Assembly (NCBI RefSeq): GCF_015330165.1
Contig: NZ_JADDXT010000002.1
Span: forward strand, 370,504 to 434,503
From: Zobellia roscoffensis
GTDB lineage: Bacteria > Bacteroidota > Bacteroidia > Flavobacteriales > Flavobacteriaceae
Reading direction: 5' to 3'
Length of the DNA stretch: 64,000 nt
Shown here: piece by piece, positions 1 to 8,386 of the stretch
Layout: each line of letters starts with the position of its first letter
Position numbering within the stretch: the first letter of the stretch is position 1
Translations under genes and position numbers: made by a program
The notes under the pieces: model-generated
The model's input: only the letters and a program-made list of their open reading frames with translations
Told to the model about the DNA's origin: nothing
Databases searched by the model: none

Positions 1-3000
1 ACTACAGAACTTAGATCAAAGCATAAGGAGTTAACAGACCTACAGTGGAATGACTCATTGGAAGCGATTAAGAAAATGTCTCTGGTGAATAGAACCTCAA
101 AAAAATCTGAGTCAAAAAATCAAGAAAAAAAAGAGGACCATCTTCTAATAAAACAAAGAGATTCTATCACCAAGAACAAGATAAGACCCAAAGTATGGAA
201 TACACTAAAACACAAAATAAGTGAGAGTACACTCTTTGATCAGGAGTTTGATGAATACATTGTCGTTTTTAAAAGATCTGCAGAATCAAATGAAAAAAAT
301 CAGGCGGATTCAATTATAGAATTAAGCTCGCTAAAGGGGCGGATTATCTTACCTGACAGCCTTAATAAACTCAATCCGTTTAACATTGGCATGTCCATTG
401 GCATACCAAAGGATGATGAAGTATATCAGCTTTTTGGACGTGAATACACCTATGAAACGGACCTAGATACCCGCGTACATTATGATATTAAAATTTTTGG
501 ACTTGTAGAGACAGAGCGTTACAATGAAGCCGTCAGAAAATTAGATCCATGGATAATTGCTCTGTTAACCACGTTCCTACTCCTTGGCCTTTTTGGAATG
601 CCCTATTTTAAAATGTTATTTATTGCTGAAGATGAGCGCCTGTCAAGTAATGACGTTATACTGTCTGGCATATCGGTAATTATTGGTGCACCTATTTTAA
701 TAATTGTCTTCTTCTCTCTCACCAACCATTATTATGACTACTACTATAAAATTCCAGACCAACTGGATGACTTGAGTAAAAAAATCAAAACCAGTTTTGA
801 AGCCGAAAACACCAGTAATGTCACCTCACTTTATGAGATGTCGCTATCAAATGAAGAATTAAAAGCTAAAGACACTCTAGCTAGCGCAAAAAACGGCGAA
901 AGTATATCTATTCCTATTTCCGAGGCAAATGGAATCTACAGAGAAAACCACAAGTTTATTTCTAAAATAGATGCAGCTACCGGCGCTGTAAAGTACCATG
1001 TACGATTAATTGATAAAAACAATATTAAAAACACCATAAACCTCGGAAGCCGACCTTACTATACGGACTACGTAAATTCTAAAAACCTTTGGTTTCAAAA
1101 TACATCCGCGAACAAAATCAAATATGTTATGCGTCCTGTGGTCTCCATTGAGGACCAAAGTGAAGAGGCTATATATCTATTAAAAAATGAAGAGGACCTC
1201 GTCTCTGGTTACAGGGTAGGTGCTGCTCAACTTAAATCACTACACGAGGCTATTTTACCCTTTGGTTTTCAATTTGCCTTGGTAGATGAAACTGGCGAAG
1301 TTTGGTTTCACTCCAAAAAAGGAAGAGCTACCCTAGAAAATTTTCTATATGTAAGTAGAAACAAAGAAAAAATAGAGGCTGCTATGCTGGCGCGAATAAA
1401 AACGAAAGGCATGGTCAACTATAGAGATGAAGGCCAATTGTACAGTATCAGGCCCGTAGCAAACACTAATCTTAGTGTAATTGCGCTGTACGATATAGGA
1501 CTTCTTCGTACCAAAATTTCCGAAGTTTTGACCCTTTCATGTATTGGTATTGTATTAGCGTTAACCTTAATTCTAATTATTACTATCCTATCCCTTATTA
1601 TCAAGAACCCAAAGTTGGGACTCTATAAATACGACCGATTCTTATTTGAGTTTTTAACTCCAAAAAAAGAGTTGAGAGACTCTTATATTATTCTCTCCAT
1701 TCTACTAACCGGGCTTATTACCATTGCATTTGGCATTAGTTTTCTTATACCACCAACTACAGCCTATATTCTATGTCTCCTTCTTGGTATCTATTCCTAT
1801 TTAATCATATTCTACACGTTGCACCCTCATAGAGGTAACAACGATTTTAAGTTTAAGGTTCGCGATATTTTACTATTGTTAGCCATAATTTTCCTCAACA
1901 TTCTCACTTGTAAAGTCAATGAAAATGAGATTAGTTATGTGCTTCCTTCCCTAATTCTTCAGTTCATTTGTTTAGCTGTGATTTACTTTAATAAGTCATC
2001 AAAAAAAACAAAATTCATTACCAAGGTTCACAGTAAAGTACATTCCATAATTAAAAATGTGAGTGACTTTAGCCGACGTAAAAACAGGAACATACGCATT
2101 GGCTACAGCTATTGGTATGCCCTATTTCTATTTTGTTGGTTGCTTCTGTCTACCGTTTTTCCGGCTTATTTGATTTTCAAGAATGCCAAATTTTTAAATG
2201 ATAAAATATGGTCGAAGACAGATAAGATTGATATGGCAAGACGGTTCATGGATAAAGAAAAAGAACTAGAAACCAGTTTCCCTGCCTTTACCGGTCAAGA
2301 AGATGAATATGCAAAGCTTCACGAAAAACACTTAAATGAAGGTCAGTATCACGAGACGTTTACCCTAAAGGAAACAACAAATACCAAAACCTCTAAAAAC
2401 GCTTCAATAAACACAGACCTAGAAGATTTTCTATGGCATATACGCCCAACCTATGACGTTCGCATAGCTGAATTTCAAGGAATGGTTTATGAATATGCGC
2501 ATGATTTCTCGTGGGCTAGTGAAGAAAACCCCAACACCTTTTACCTAAATTATTTAGACAGCAATAAAGCGATTTGTATAGCGGACTCCAGTCTAAAAAA
2601 CTCAACGGGCTCTCTACCGCCTAAATTCATTCTTTTAGTGGTCATAGGTCTTATTATTATTTTGGCTATTCTATTTTCTCTGATTTTATTTTTCTCTGAC
2701 CGTTTCTTCGCTTTTCGGTTCAGGCATTTAAAACCTAACGATTTTGACACCAATAAGGAAGAAGGCTACATCGAAAAATTTGGTCAAATTCTTCACGACG
2801 AAAAATCAAATTCCGGTTTGCTCCTTATTGGACCTCCTTTTTGTGGAAAGCAAACCTTTGCCAAGGAAATTTTGGTAGATGCCGGTTATCTAAAAATAGC
2901 AACCCTCTCCATGCTACAGCTAGAAAATATTGCCATGGGTTCTGATATTTCGGAAACCTTAGGTGTGCTTTCTAGTACACACCATAAAAGTTCAAATGGT

Positions 3001-3930
3001 TTTGACCATGACGATTACGAAGCTTTTGTAATAGAACATTTAGAGCATAACATAAAATCGTTTGATGCCAACCATACCAAACTCCGGATTATCCTATTTC
3101 TTATTTCACAGCGAAAACGTATTATTCTGGTATCCGAAGTATACCCCAGCCAAATTTTTTCTATGTATGAGTCCGCTCAAGAAGAAGCTGAACGTTCTTT
3201 GGGAAGTCTTCAAGACGACTTCAATTCATGGCGAAATATTCTAAGTGCGTTTCCCCAAATTTTAATTGGCATTACAAAAAACACTAAAAAAGTATCCAAA
3301 CAACTCAATTTTGGTCTCCAAAGTGCTCAAAAACCATCTTCAGATGATATTGATATTCTAACTGATGAATTGGGGTATAGCAAATTCCTGCCCACTTTGG
3401 CTCCTGTAATATTGGTCAAATCACTTTATGATACGCCATATGCGGTAAATCAACCGCATCGCTTAGACCGGCAACGCATGGTAATGCATACCCAAAACTT
3501 AGCGCATGGCTACTATAATGACATCTGGAACACCTTACCTACACGTGAACGCTATTTATTATATGATTTAGCTAAAGATGGGTTTATGAATATAAAAAAT
3601 AGAAACTCACTTTTTTCATTAATGAAGAAAGGGTTGGTGGTATGGCATTATAGGCCCAAGATTTTCAATTACAGTTTCAAGAATTTTATAATGACTTCAG
3701 TGTCATTAAATGAAGCCTTACGACTAGAAAACAAGAACCGCGGAAAAGGTACTTGGGCCAACACACGCATTCTATTTTATCTGTTGATTATAACTGTCAT
3801 CGTGTTCATTGGTTTAGGGAAACCAGAGCTACTAAAAGATTTTGAAACGCTGGTTGGCACACTGGGCGGACTAGGCGTTTTAATCCCTCTAATAAGTAAA
3901 CTATTGGCCTCTGGAGGTCAAAAATTATAA
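1..3930 (+). CDS. Membrane sensor with dCache-like periplasmic region and degenerate P-loop NTPase domain (5' end off-window)
   Basis: The frame is open from base 1, so the N-terminus lies outside the window; at least 1,309 codons are present. In order I see a charged cytoplasmic region, two membrane helices (about nt 545-725), a periplasmic region resembling dCache sensor domains (about nt 750-1510), several further helices (about nt 1510-2200), a second exported segment, another helix (about nt 2620-2700), then a cytoplasmic P-loop at nt 2830-2856 (GPPFCGKQT, with Gln where Walker A normally has Ser/Thr). A hydrophobic strand near nt 3085-3140 could be a degraded Walker B. Two more hydrophobic segments close the protein. 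The architecture suggests ligand sensing coupled to a STAND/AAA-like module; ATPase activity is doubtful given the altered motif. It is 18 bp upstream of the metzincin gene and probably cotranscribed with it. I do not recognise the family. Confidence 0.75.
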   Translation, partial: TTELRSKHKELTDLQWNDSLEAIKKMSLVNRTSKKSESKNQEKKEDHLLIKQRDSITKNKIRPKVWNTLKHKISESTLFDQEFDEYIVVFKRSAESNEKNQADSIIELSSLKGRIILPDSLNKLNPFNIGMSIGIPKDDEVYQLFGREYTYETDLDTRVHYDIKIFGLVETERYNEAVRKLDPWIIALLTTFLLLGLFGMPYFKMLFIAEDERLSSNDVILSGISVIIGAPILIIVFFSLTNHYYDYYYKIPDQLDDLSKKIKTSFEAENTSNVTSLYEMSLSNEELKAKDTLASAKNGESISIPISEANGIYRENHKFISKIDAATGAVKYHVRLIDKNNIKNTINLGSRPYYTDYVNSKNLWFQNTSANKIKYVMRPVVSIEDQSEEAIYLLKNEEDLVSGYRVGAAQLKSLHEAILPFGFQFALVDETGEVWFHSKKGRATLENFLYVSRNKEKIEAAMLARIKTKGMVNYRDEGQLYSIRPVANTNLSVIALYDIGLLRTKISEVLTLSCIGIVLALTLILIITILSLIIKNPKLGLYKYDRFLFEFLTPKKELRDSYIILSILLTGLITIAFGISFLIPPTTAYILCLLLGIYSYLIIFYTLHPHRGNNDFKFKVRDILLLLAIIFLNILTCKVNENEISYVLPSLILQFICLAVIYFNKSSKKTKFITKVHSKVHSIIKNVSDFSRRKNRNIRIGYSYWYALFLFCWLLLSTVFPAYLIFKNAKFLNDKIWSKTDKIDMARRFMDKEKELETSFPAFTGQEDEYAKLHEKHLNEGQYHETFTLKETTNTKTSKNASINTDLEDFLWHIRPTYDVRIAEFQGMVYEYAHDFSWASEENPNTFYLNYLDSNKAICIADSSLKNSTGSLPPKFILLVVIGLIIILAILFSLILFFSDRFFAFRFRHLKPNDFDTNKEEGYIEKFGQILHDEKSNSGLLLIGPPFCGKQTFAKEILVDAGYLKIATLSMLQLENIAMGSDISETLGVLSSTHHKSSNGFDHDDYEAFVIEHLEHNIKSFDANHTKLRIILFLISQRKRIILVSEVYPSQIFSMYESAQEEAERSLGSLQDDFNSWRNILSAFPQILIGITKNTKKVSKQLNFGLQSAQKPSSDDIDILTDELGYSKFLPTLAPVILVKSLYDTPYAVNQPHRLDRQRMVMHTQNLAHGYYNDIWNTLPTRERYLLYDLAKDGFMNIKNRNSLFSLMKKGLVVWHYRPKIFNYSFKNFIMTSVSLNEALRLENKNRGKGTWANTRILFYLLIITVIVFIGLGKPELLKDFETLVGTLGGLGVLIPLISKLLASGGQKL

Positions 3931-3948
3931 TAACTAAATACACATATC

Positions 3949-4722
3949 ATGGGAAAGAAAACAAATTCACAAGAGCTATTCGCTCAAAAAAGCAAAGAAG
4001 AATTAATGGAAAACGGGCAATCTGGCGTACACAAATACGGGGATAACTTTATTTGTGCCACGGACCGCTCAGGCCATTCCACACCGGGGGACCGATCTCC
4101 GCTTGAAATTTTGGTGGATGCCAGTGAAGGGTTCATTCCCCTTTGGGCGCAACATCAGGTTTTACGTTGGACTTTTGACGAAACTGCCTTATATTATTAT
4201 CAGAACCCTGAAGGTATAAAAACCTATGTTCGGGAACTGTTGGGTGAGGCGTTATTGGGTTGGGGCGATGCGGTACCCGTTCGCTTTAATGAAAATGCAG
4301 ACAATTCAGATTTTCAGATACATGTGTCGCCGTCCGATAATTGTAATGCCCATGGGTGTGTTTTGGCAAGCGCCTTTTTTCCCGATAGCGGAAGACATCA
4401 ATTGGTGATATATCCAAAAATGTTCGAACAGAGTAAACAAGAACAACTAGAGACCATGATGCACGAATTGGGGCATATTTTTGGGCTTCGCCATTTTTTC
4501 GCCAAGATAAGTGAGCAGGCATGGCCATCGGAAATATTTGGCGAACACAAACCTTTTTCTATCATGAATTACGGTGCAGAAAGTATGATGACCGAAGAAG
4601 ATATTAGGGATTTAAAAAAGCTCTATGAAATGGCCTGGAACAAATGTATAGTGGATATTAATGGTACACCCATTCATTTGGTCATGCCTTTTCATACCAT
4701 CAACACGGCTGTTGTGGTATAA
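3949..4722 (+). CDS. Metzincin (matrixin-like) zinc metalloprotease
   Basis: The 257-residue protein carries a complete metzincin zinc site, HELGHIFGLRH at residues 172-182 (ligands His172, His176, His182; general base Glu173), and a Met-turn (IMNYG, Met206) about 24 residues further on, followed by the usual C-terminal helix rich in acidic residues. These are hallmarks of the M10/matrixin branch. There is no signal peptide and no cysteine-switch propeptide, so it starts as a soluble, probably cytoplasmic enzyme, unlike most secreted family members. It lies between the membrane sensor and a secreted outer-membrane-type protein on the same strand. The protease assignment is firm; substrate and activation mode are unknown. 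Confidence 0.85.
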   Translation: MGKKTNSQELFAQKSKEELMENGQSGVHKYGDNFICATDRSGHSTPGDRSPLEILVDASEGFIPLWAQHQVLRWTFDETALYYYQNPEGIKTYVRELLGEALLGWGDAVPVRFNENADNSDFQIHVSPSDNCNAHGCVLASAFFPDSGRHQLVIYPKMFEQSKQEQLETMMHELGHIFGLRHFFAKISEQAWPSEIFGEHKPFSIMNYGAESMMTEEDIRDLKKLYEMAWNKCIVDINGTPIHLVMPFHTINTAVVV

Positions 4723-4753
4723 CAGACAAAACTATATACTAAAAGAACCCCTC

Positions 4754-6082
4754 ATGAAAAAAATAATACCAATAGTATGGTTTATGTGCCTCTTTTGTTC
4801 TTCAATTGAGGCACAGGAAACCATTACGTTCAAAGCCGATTTGGCAAAAAAAGAATTAGAACATGTAAGTACGGACGACCTTAATGCGAATGAGTTTTAT
4901 GATTTAAAAATCTTAGGTATTAACACTGCCTTTGTTGAGATTGTGGTTGAAACTACGGATTACAGTTTAACCTCCAGCACACCGGATTTACTAAAATCGC
5001 TTTTACTTAAAATTCCTGATTCCGGTATTTTAGGTTTTATATCTCAAGAAAGTTCTGGCCCCAAATATAACCTTGTTTACAAGCAAGCGTTAGAACATGT
5101 TAAAAAACTCGATTCACTTACGGAACGTGCCAATACCCTTTATGAAGTCTCCAATGACAATACGGAATTTAGAACATTGGATATGGTGAAAGGCATCCAA
5201 AAGAAAGCTCAACTTCATTTACGGGAACTCAGCCAAGTTTTTAATAGAACTGCAGATATCCTAAAGCCCAAAAATATAGATTATGATGTCTTAAGAAACA
5301 ATGTGGCCCAATCCTACCATTACATTCAAAGTGCAAAACACTATTATAAAACGCTTATTGAGAACTCTGACCTGAGTATAGATTCTAGTGTGGCCAATGA
5401 ATTAATTCTATACTCTTCCTATTTGGAGGTTCTGAGCGAAACTATAGATTTGGAAACCAGTTTAAGGTATTTTGATTTTCTTGTGGGTTCTACGGAGATG
5501 AAGAACTACGAGCAATTTCCAGAATTACTAAAGGCATCTAAAGACGTTATGGAAGCAAAAATAACGCTGATCAATACGTTTACGAACGATACTATTTTTA
5601 CTAAAAAAATCGACTTTTTCACAAAGAAAGGTGGTTTTAAGTTCGATTTCTCAACGGGATTCTTTTATAACAACCTCAACGAAAAATCGTACTATTTGGA
5701 AGATCAAGATGATGGAAGAAACCGAATACTAGAAGAAAACGGAAGCAATTTTGATGTTGCCATTGGGGCTCTGGCACATTTTAGTTATCAGTTTAAAGCT
5801 GGACTACGAGGTGGAATAAATGCCGGAGCAGCGGTATCACCTCTAGACGGGATTACCCGATATCTATTTGGGGCTGGAGTATTAATCGGCAGAGAGCAGC
5901 TGATAGGTATAAATGCCGGAGCTTCGTTAGCGCGCCTAGATGTACTCTCTAATAGTATTAAAAGTGAAAATGGAAATGTGTACGTTCCCGCAGAAATCAC
6001 CTCAGCACCAACCTATAAAAAATCCAAATGGGGCATCTATGTTGGACTCACCTATAATCTTACCCGAGAGCGAAAAAAATAA
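4754..6082 (+). CDS. Secreted protein with helical N-terminal half and beta-barrel-like C-terminus
   Basis: I place the start at ATG 4754 because it gives a clean signal peptide (a hydrophobic run ending in SSIEAQ, cleavage near residue 21); an earlier in-frame ATG at 4661 would overlap the metzincin gene and bury the signal. The 442-residue product has a largely alpha-helical central region (about residues 100-270) and a C-terminal third of alternating hydrophobic/glycine strands ending in YVGLTYNL, typical of outer-membrane barrels of the OmpA/PorT-like size class. No enzymatic motif is visible. It is the last gene of the + operon and the only product of the cluster with a classical signal peptide, so it may be the cell-surface component. 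Function unknown. Confidence 0.7.
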   Translation: MKKIIPIVWFMCLFCSSIEAQETITFKADLAKKELEHVSTDDLNANEFYDLKILGINTAFVEIVVETTDYSLTSSTPDLLKSLLLKIPDSGILGFISQESSGPKYNLVYKQALEHVKKLDSLTERANTLYEVSNDNTEFRTLDMVKGIQKKAQLHLRELSQVFNRTADILKPKNIDYDVLRNNVAQSYHYIQSAKHYYKTLIENSDLSIDSSVANELILYSSYLEVLSETIDLETSLRYFDFLVGSTEMKNYEQFPELLKASKDVMEAKITLINTFTNDTIFTKKIDFFTKKGGFKFDFSTGFFYNNLNEKSYYLEDQDDGRNRILEENGSNFDVAIGALAHFSYQFKAGLRGGINAGAAVSPLDGITRYLFGAGVLIGREQLIGINAGASLARLDVLSNSIKSENGNVYVPAEITSAPTYKKSKWGIYVGLTYNLTRERKK

Positions 6083-6085
6083 AAG

Positions 6086-6574
6086 TTACGTATCCAACTC
6101 CGGATACAGCTGTTTTGCTTTTGCAGCAATACCCTGTAATTCGCCTGAAGACATTTCCATTTCCAGACCCCGATTTTCCATTGACTTATTTTGACCGCCT
6201 TCCGCTTGCATGATCATTGCACCAAGTACGAGTCCCTTATTGTGCTCCGCTACTTTCTCGTCTTTGATTTTTTCCTTTTGTTCCTCTACTTCTTTCTTTT
6301 CGATTTCTGCTTTTTCAGCGCGTTTCCTGTTTACTTCTTTTCCGAATAGAAACCCTACCGCAGCAAAAACAATGGCCTCTACACCCGAGAACAAATAAAT
6401 TAAGCGGCTCCAACTAGGGTCGCCACTATCTACCTTTCCTATTAAAAAATAGATAAAAATGCCGTAGGCTATAAGAACGGCAAGTGCAATCATATTTTCA
6501 AAAGTGAACCAACCTTTAGGGTTGGTAGCTGGTTCAGGAAAGCTACCTGTAGTTACTTTAGTTTTATCTGGCAT
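6086..6574 (-). CDS. Small two-helix membrane protein with coiled coil
   Basis: The 162-residue protein has two membrane helices (about residues 27-47 and 61-83) followed by a highly charged Lys/Glu segment (about 87-115) predicted by eye to be a coiled coil, then a polar tail. No catalytic motif is visible. It is the last gene of a five-gene minus-strand operon, 13 bp after the M19-like gene, and its stop lies 3 bp from the stop of the convergent secreted-protein gene. A scaffold or membrane anchor for the hydrolases encoded upstream is a reasonable guess but no more than that. Confidence 0.65.
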   Translation of the reverse strand: MPDKTKVTTGSFPEPATNPKGWFTFENMIALAVLIAYGIFIYFLIGKVDSGDPSWSRLIYLFSGVEAIVFAAVGFLFGKEVNRKRAEKAEIEKKEVEEQKEKIKDEKVAEHNKGLVLGAMIMQAEGGQNKSMENRGLEMEMSSGELQGIAAKAKQLYPELDT

Positions 6575-6587
6575 GGTGAGTTCTATT

Positions 6588-8375
6588 TTAAACTAATTCG
6601 GCTTCAGTGCTTGTCTCCCCTTTTTTGGGCTCAGATAAGCCCTCTAAAAAACCACGTCTATCTAAAAATTCACGCCCGTTTTCATAGAGTATGCCTACTA
6701 CAACTTCATTTAACTCTTTCTTTTTCTTGGTAAAATCGAACAAATCTTTTGCTCCGCCATTCACCTTTTGATATTTTTTGGCGGCAACGGGCAACCATTT
6801 CATCAGACAGGCTTTTAAGTTTTTAAATTGTCTGCTATCACTACATATATTGGACGGCTCAATAAAAGCATCAAAGTCACTACCTATACAAATAAACTTT
6901 TCCGGTGCATCTTGAAACTTGGTCTTTAAACCGATTACCGCCATAATGTGAATGATATTAAAACAAAAGCTTAGCGGATGCACTTCTTTCTTTGACGGTT
7001 CTAACCATGACTCTTCCGCTTGTATTTCCTCTACACTGGCATAGTCTATTGATTTAATACTCGTGTATGGGAAGTAATGGATAAAATCTGGCGTGGTTAT
7101 AAACTCGCACACATCTTCTTGAAGTTTTGATTTTGTGCTGTATCCCAATATATCCACATCTAGCCCCACTCCAATAAGTCCGTTGCTATTGGCAATTTCA
7201 ATAATATCTTCATCCATTAAATTAATGGTTCCCGGATGAAAACTGAATTCCGTGTTGGCATCAGCACCCCAATATCCTGCTACTTTGGGTTGTGTGTATA
7301 GCTTCACGGTCTTTATTCCTTGATCTACGTGATTCGCACATTTTTCAATTTCAAGATTATGCTTCCAATCACTTATGGAATACCCTGTAACACCAACGTG
7401 AGAAGCAATCAATGGAATTTTACCAAAACCTTCTTTCTCTCGTAAGGCGTATAAATCTTCCCTGGACTTCAGGCTTAAATGCTTGATGTCTATCAATACG
7501 CCTGCATCATCCTTTTTCTTGGTAGGCGCTTCTAATTTATAGGCTGTTCTAACTACTTCTTCCCCCAATTCACTTAATCCATTCCCAAAAGGATAAAAAG
7601 ACGGATGCCTGAGGTTTTTGGTTCCATAAGCATGTGTGGCCAAATGTTGCTCCGGTATATGCGTTAAATGGGTAAGCGTTAGGTACAGTACATCTAGCCC
7701 ATAATCCCGGAAAGCTTTGTACAACTTTTTAAGTACCTCCTGTGGTTTTCTATTGTCTTCGGAAATGGCGATAGTTGGGTCAAAAAATGCATCTTTTTCC
7801 AATCCCTCAAAACTATCATAATCAAGGGCATTCCCTATTTTTTTCATACAAAGGTTATGTCCACCTTCAATAGCGAACACCAAATTTGGCAAAGCTTTTG
7901 ACACGGCTTCTCTTGTATTTTTAGAAGGCCTGGCAATAAGATTTAAACTTCCTTTTGTGTGTGGTTCCCTATTTTCTAAATTTCTATTTTTTAGATATAA
8001 TGCCACCTCTTTCAGAAACAAATTTAGATAAGAAACCTCCCCTTCTTTAATCGCATCAAAATAGGCATCATCCAACGGTTTTTTAAGGTAGCTTTTTAAT
8101 ACATCGGCCAGAAACCCTTTGCTGGAAGCCATCCCAAATTCCATAGCTGTAATAGCGGCTATACCGTACCGTACAGGAGCTTCATTCAGGTAATCAATAC
8201 AACATTGACTTTCAAGCCTACGAAGTACATTCTCATCTGTATAATCTTTAAAAGCTTTGGTCATAGTTATGGGCATGGTGGCTGCATTCGCTTTTTTTGA
8301 ATGCGACTCTTTTGGCTTTGGTGCCAAGTGGTTTTTTGCCATGGGATGAAAATGAAGGTCAAAATAATTATCCAT
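6588..8375 (-). CDS. Membrane-dipeptidase-like (peptidase M19) amidohydrolase
   Basis: This 595-residue protein shows the ordered motifs of the M19/renal dipeptidase TIM-barrel family: an N-terminal metal-binding DLHFHP (His8, His10), a central FAIEGGH with the bridging Glu, LTHLTH, IASHVGVTG, and GSDFDA near the C-terminus supplying the conserved Asp. M19 enzymes hydrolyse dipeptides, some with D-residues, using two zinc ions. The protein is longer than the usual 350-450 residues, with an N-terminal insertion and a C-terminal extension, and has no signal peptide. It follows the trypsin-subtilisin gene by 11 bp in the same operon. The fold call is solid; the substrate is unknown, and cell-wall peptides are possible given the amidase two genes upstream. 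Confidence 0.8.
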   Translation of the reverse strand: MDNYFDLHFHPMAKNHLAPKPKESHSKKANAATMPITMTKAFKDYTDENVLRRLESQCCIDYLNEAPVRYGIAAITAMEFGMASSKGFLADVLKSYLKKPLDDAYFDAIKEGEVSYLNLFLKEVALYLKNRNLENREPHTKGSLNLIARPSKNTREAVSKALPNLVFAIEGGHNLCMKKIGNALDYDSFEGLEKDAFFDPTIAISEDNRKPQEVLKKLYKAFRDYGLDVLYLTLTHLTHIPEQHLATHAYGTKNLRHPSFYPFGNGLSELGEEVVRTAYKLEAPTKKKDDAGVLIDIKHLSLKSREDLYALREKEGFGKIPLIASHVGVTGYSISDWKHNLEIEKCANHVDQGIKTVKLYTQPKVAGYWGADANTEFSFHPGTINLMDEDIIEIANSNGLIGVGLDVDILGYSTKSKLQEDVCEFITTPDFIHYFPYTSIKSIDYASVEEIQAEESWLEPSKKEVHPLSFCFNIIHIMAVIGLKTKFQDAPEKFICIGSDFDAFIEPSNICSDSRQFKNLKACLMKWLPVAAKKYQKVNGGAKDLFDFTKKKKELNEVVVGILYENGREFLDRRGFLEGLSEPKKGETSTEAELV

Positions 8376-8386
8376 AATTTTTGCTT

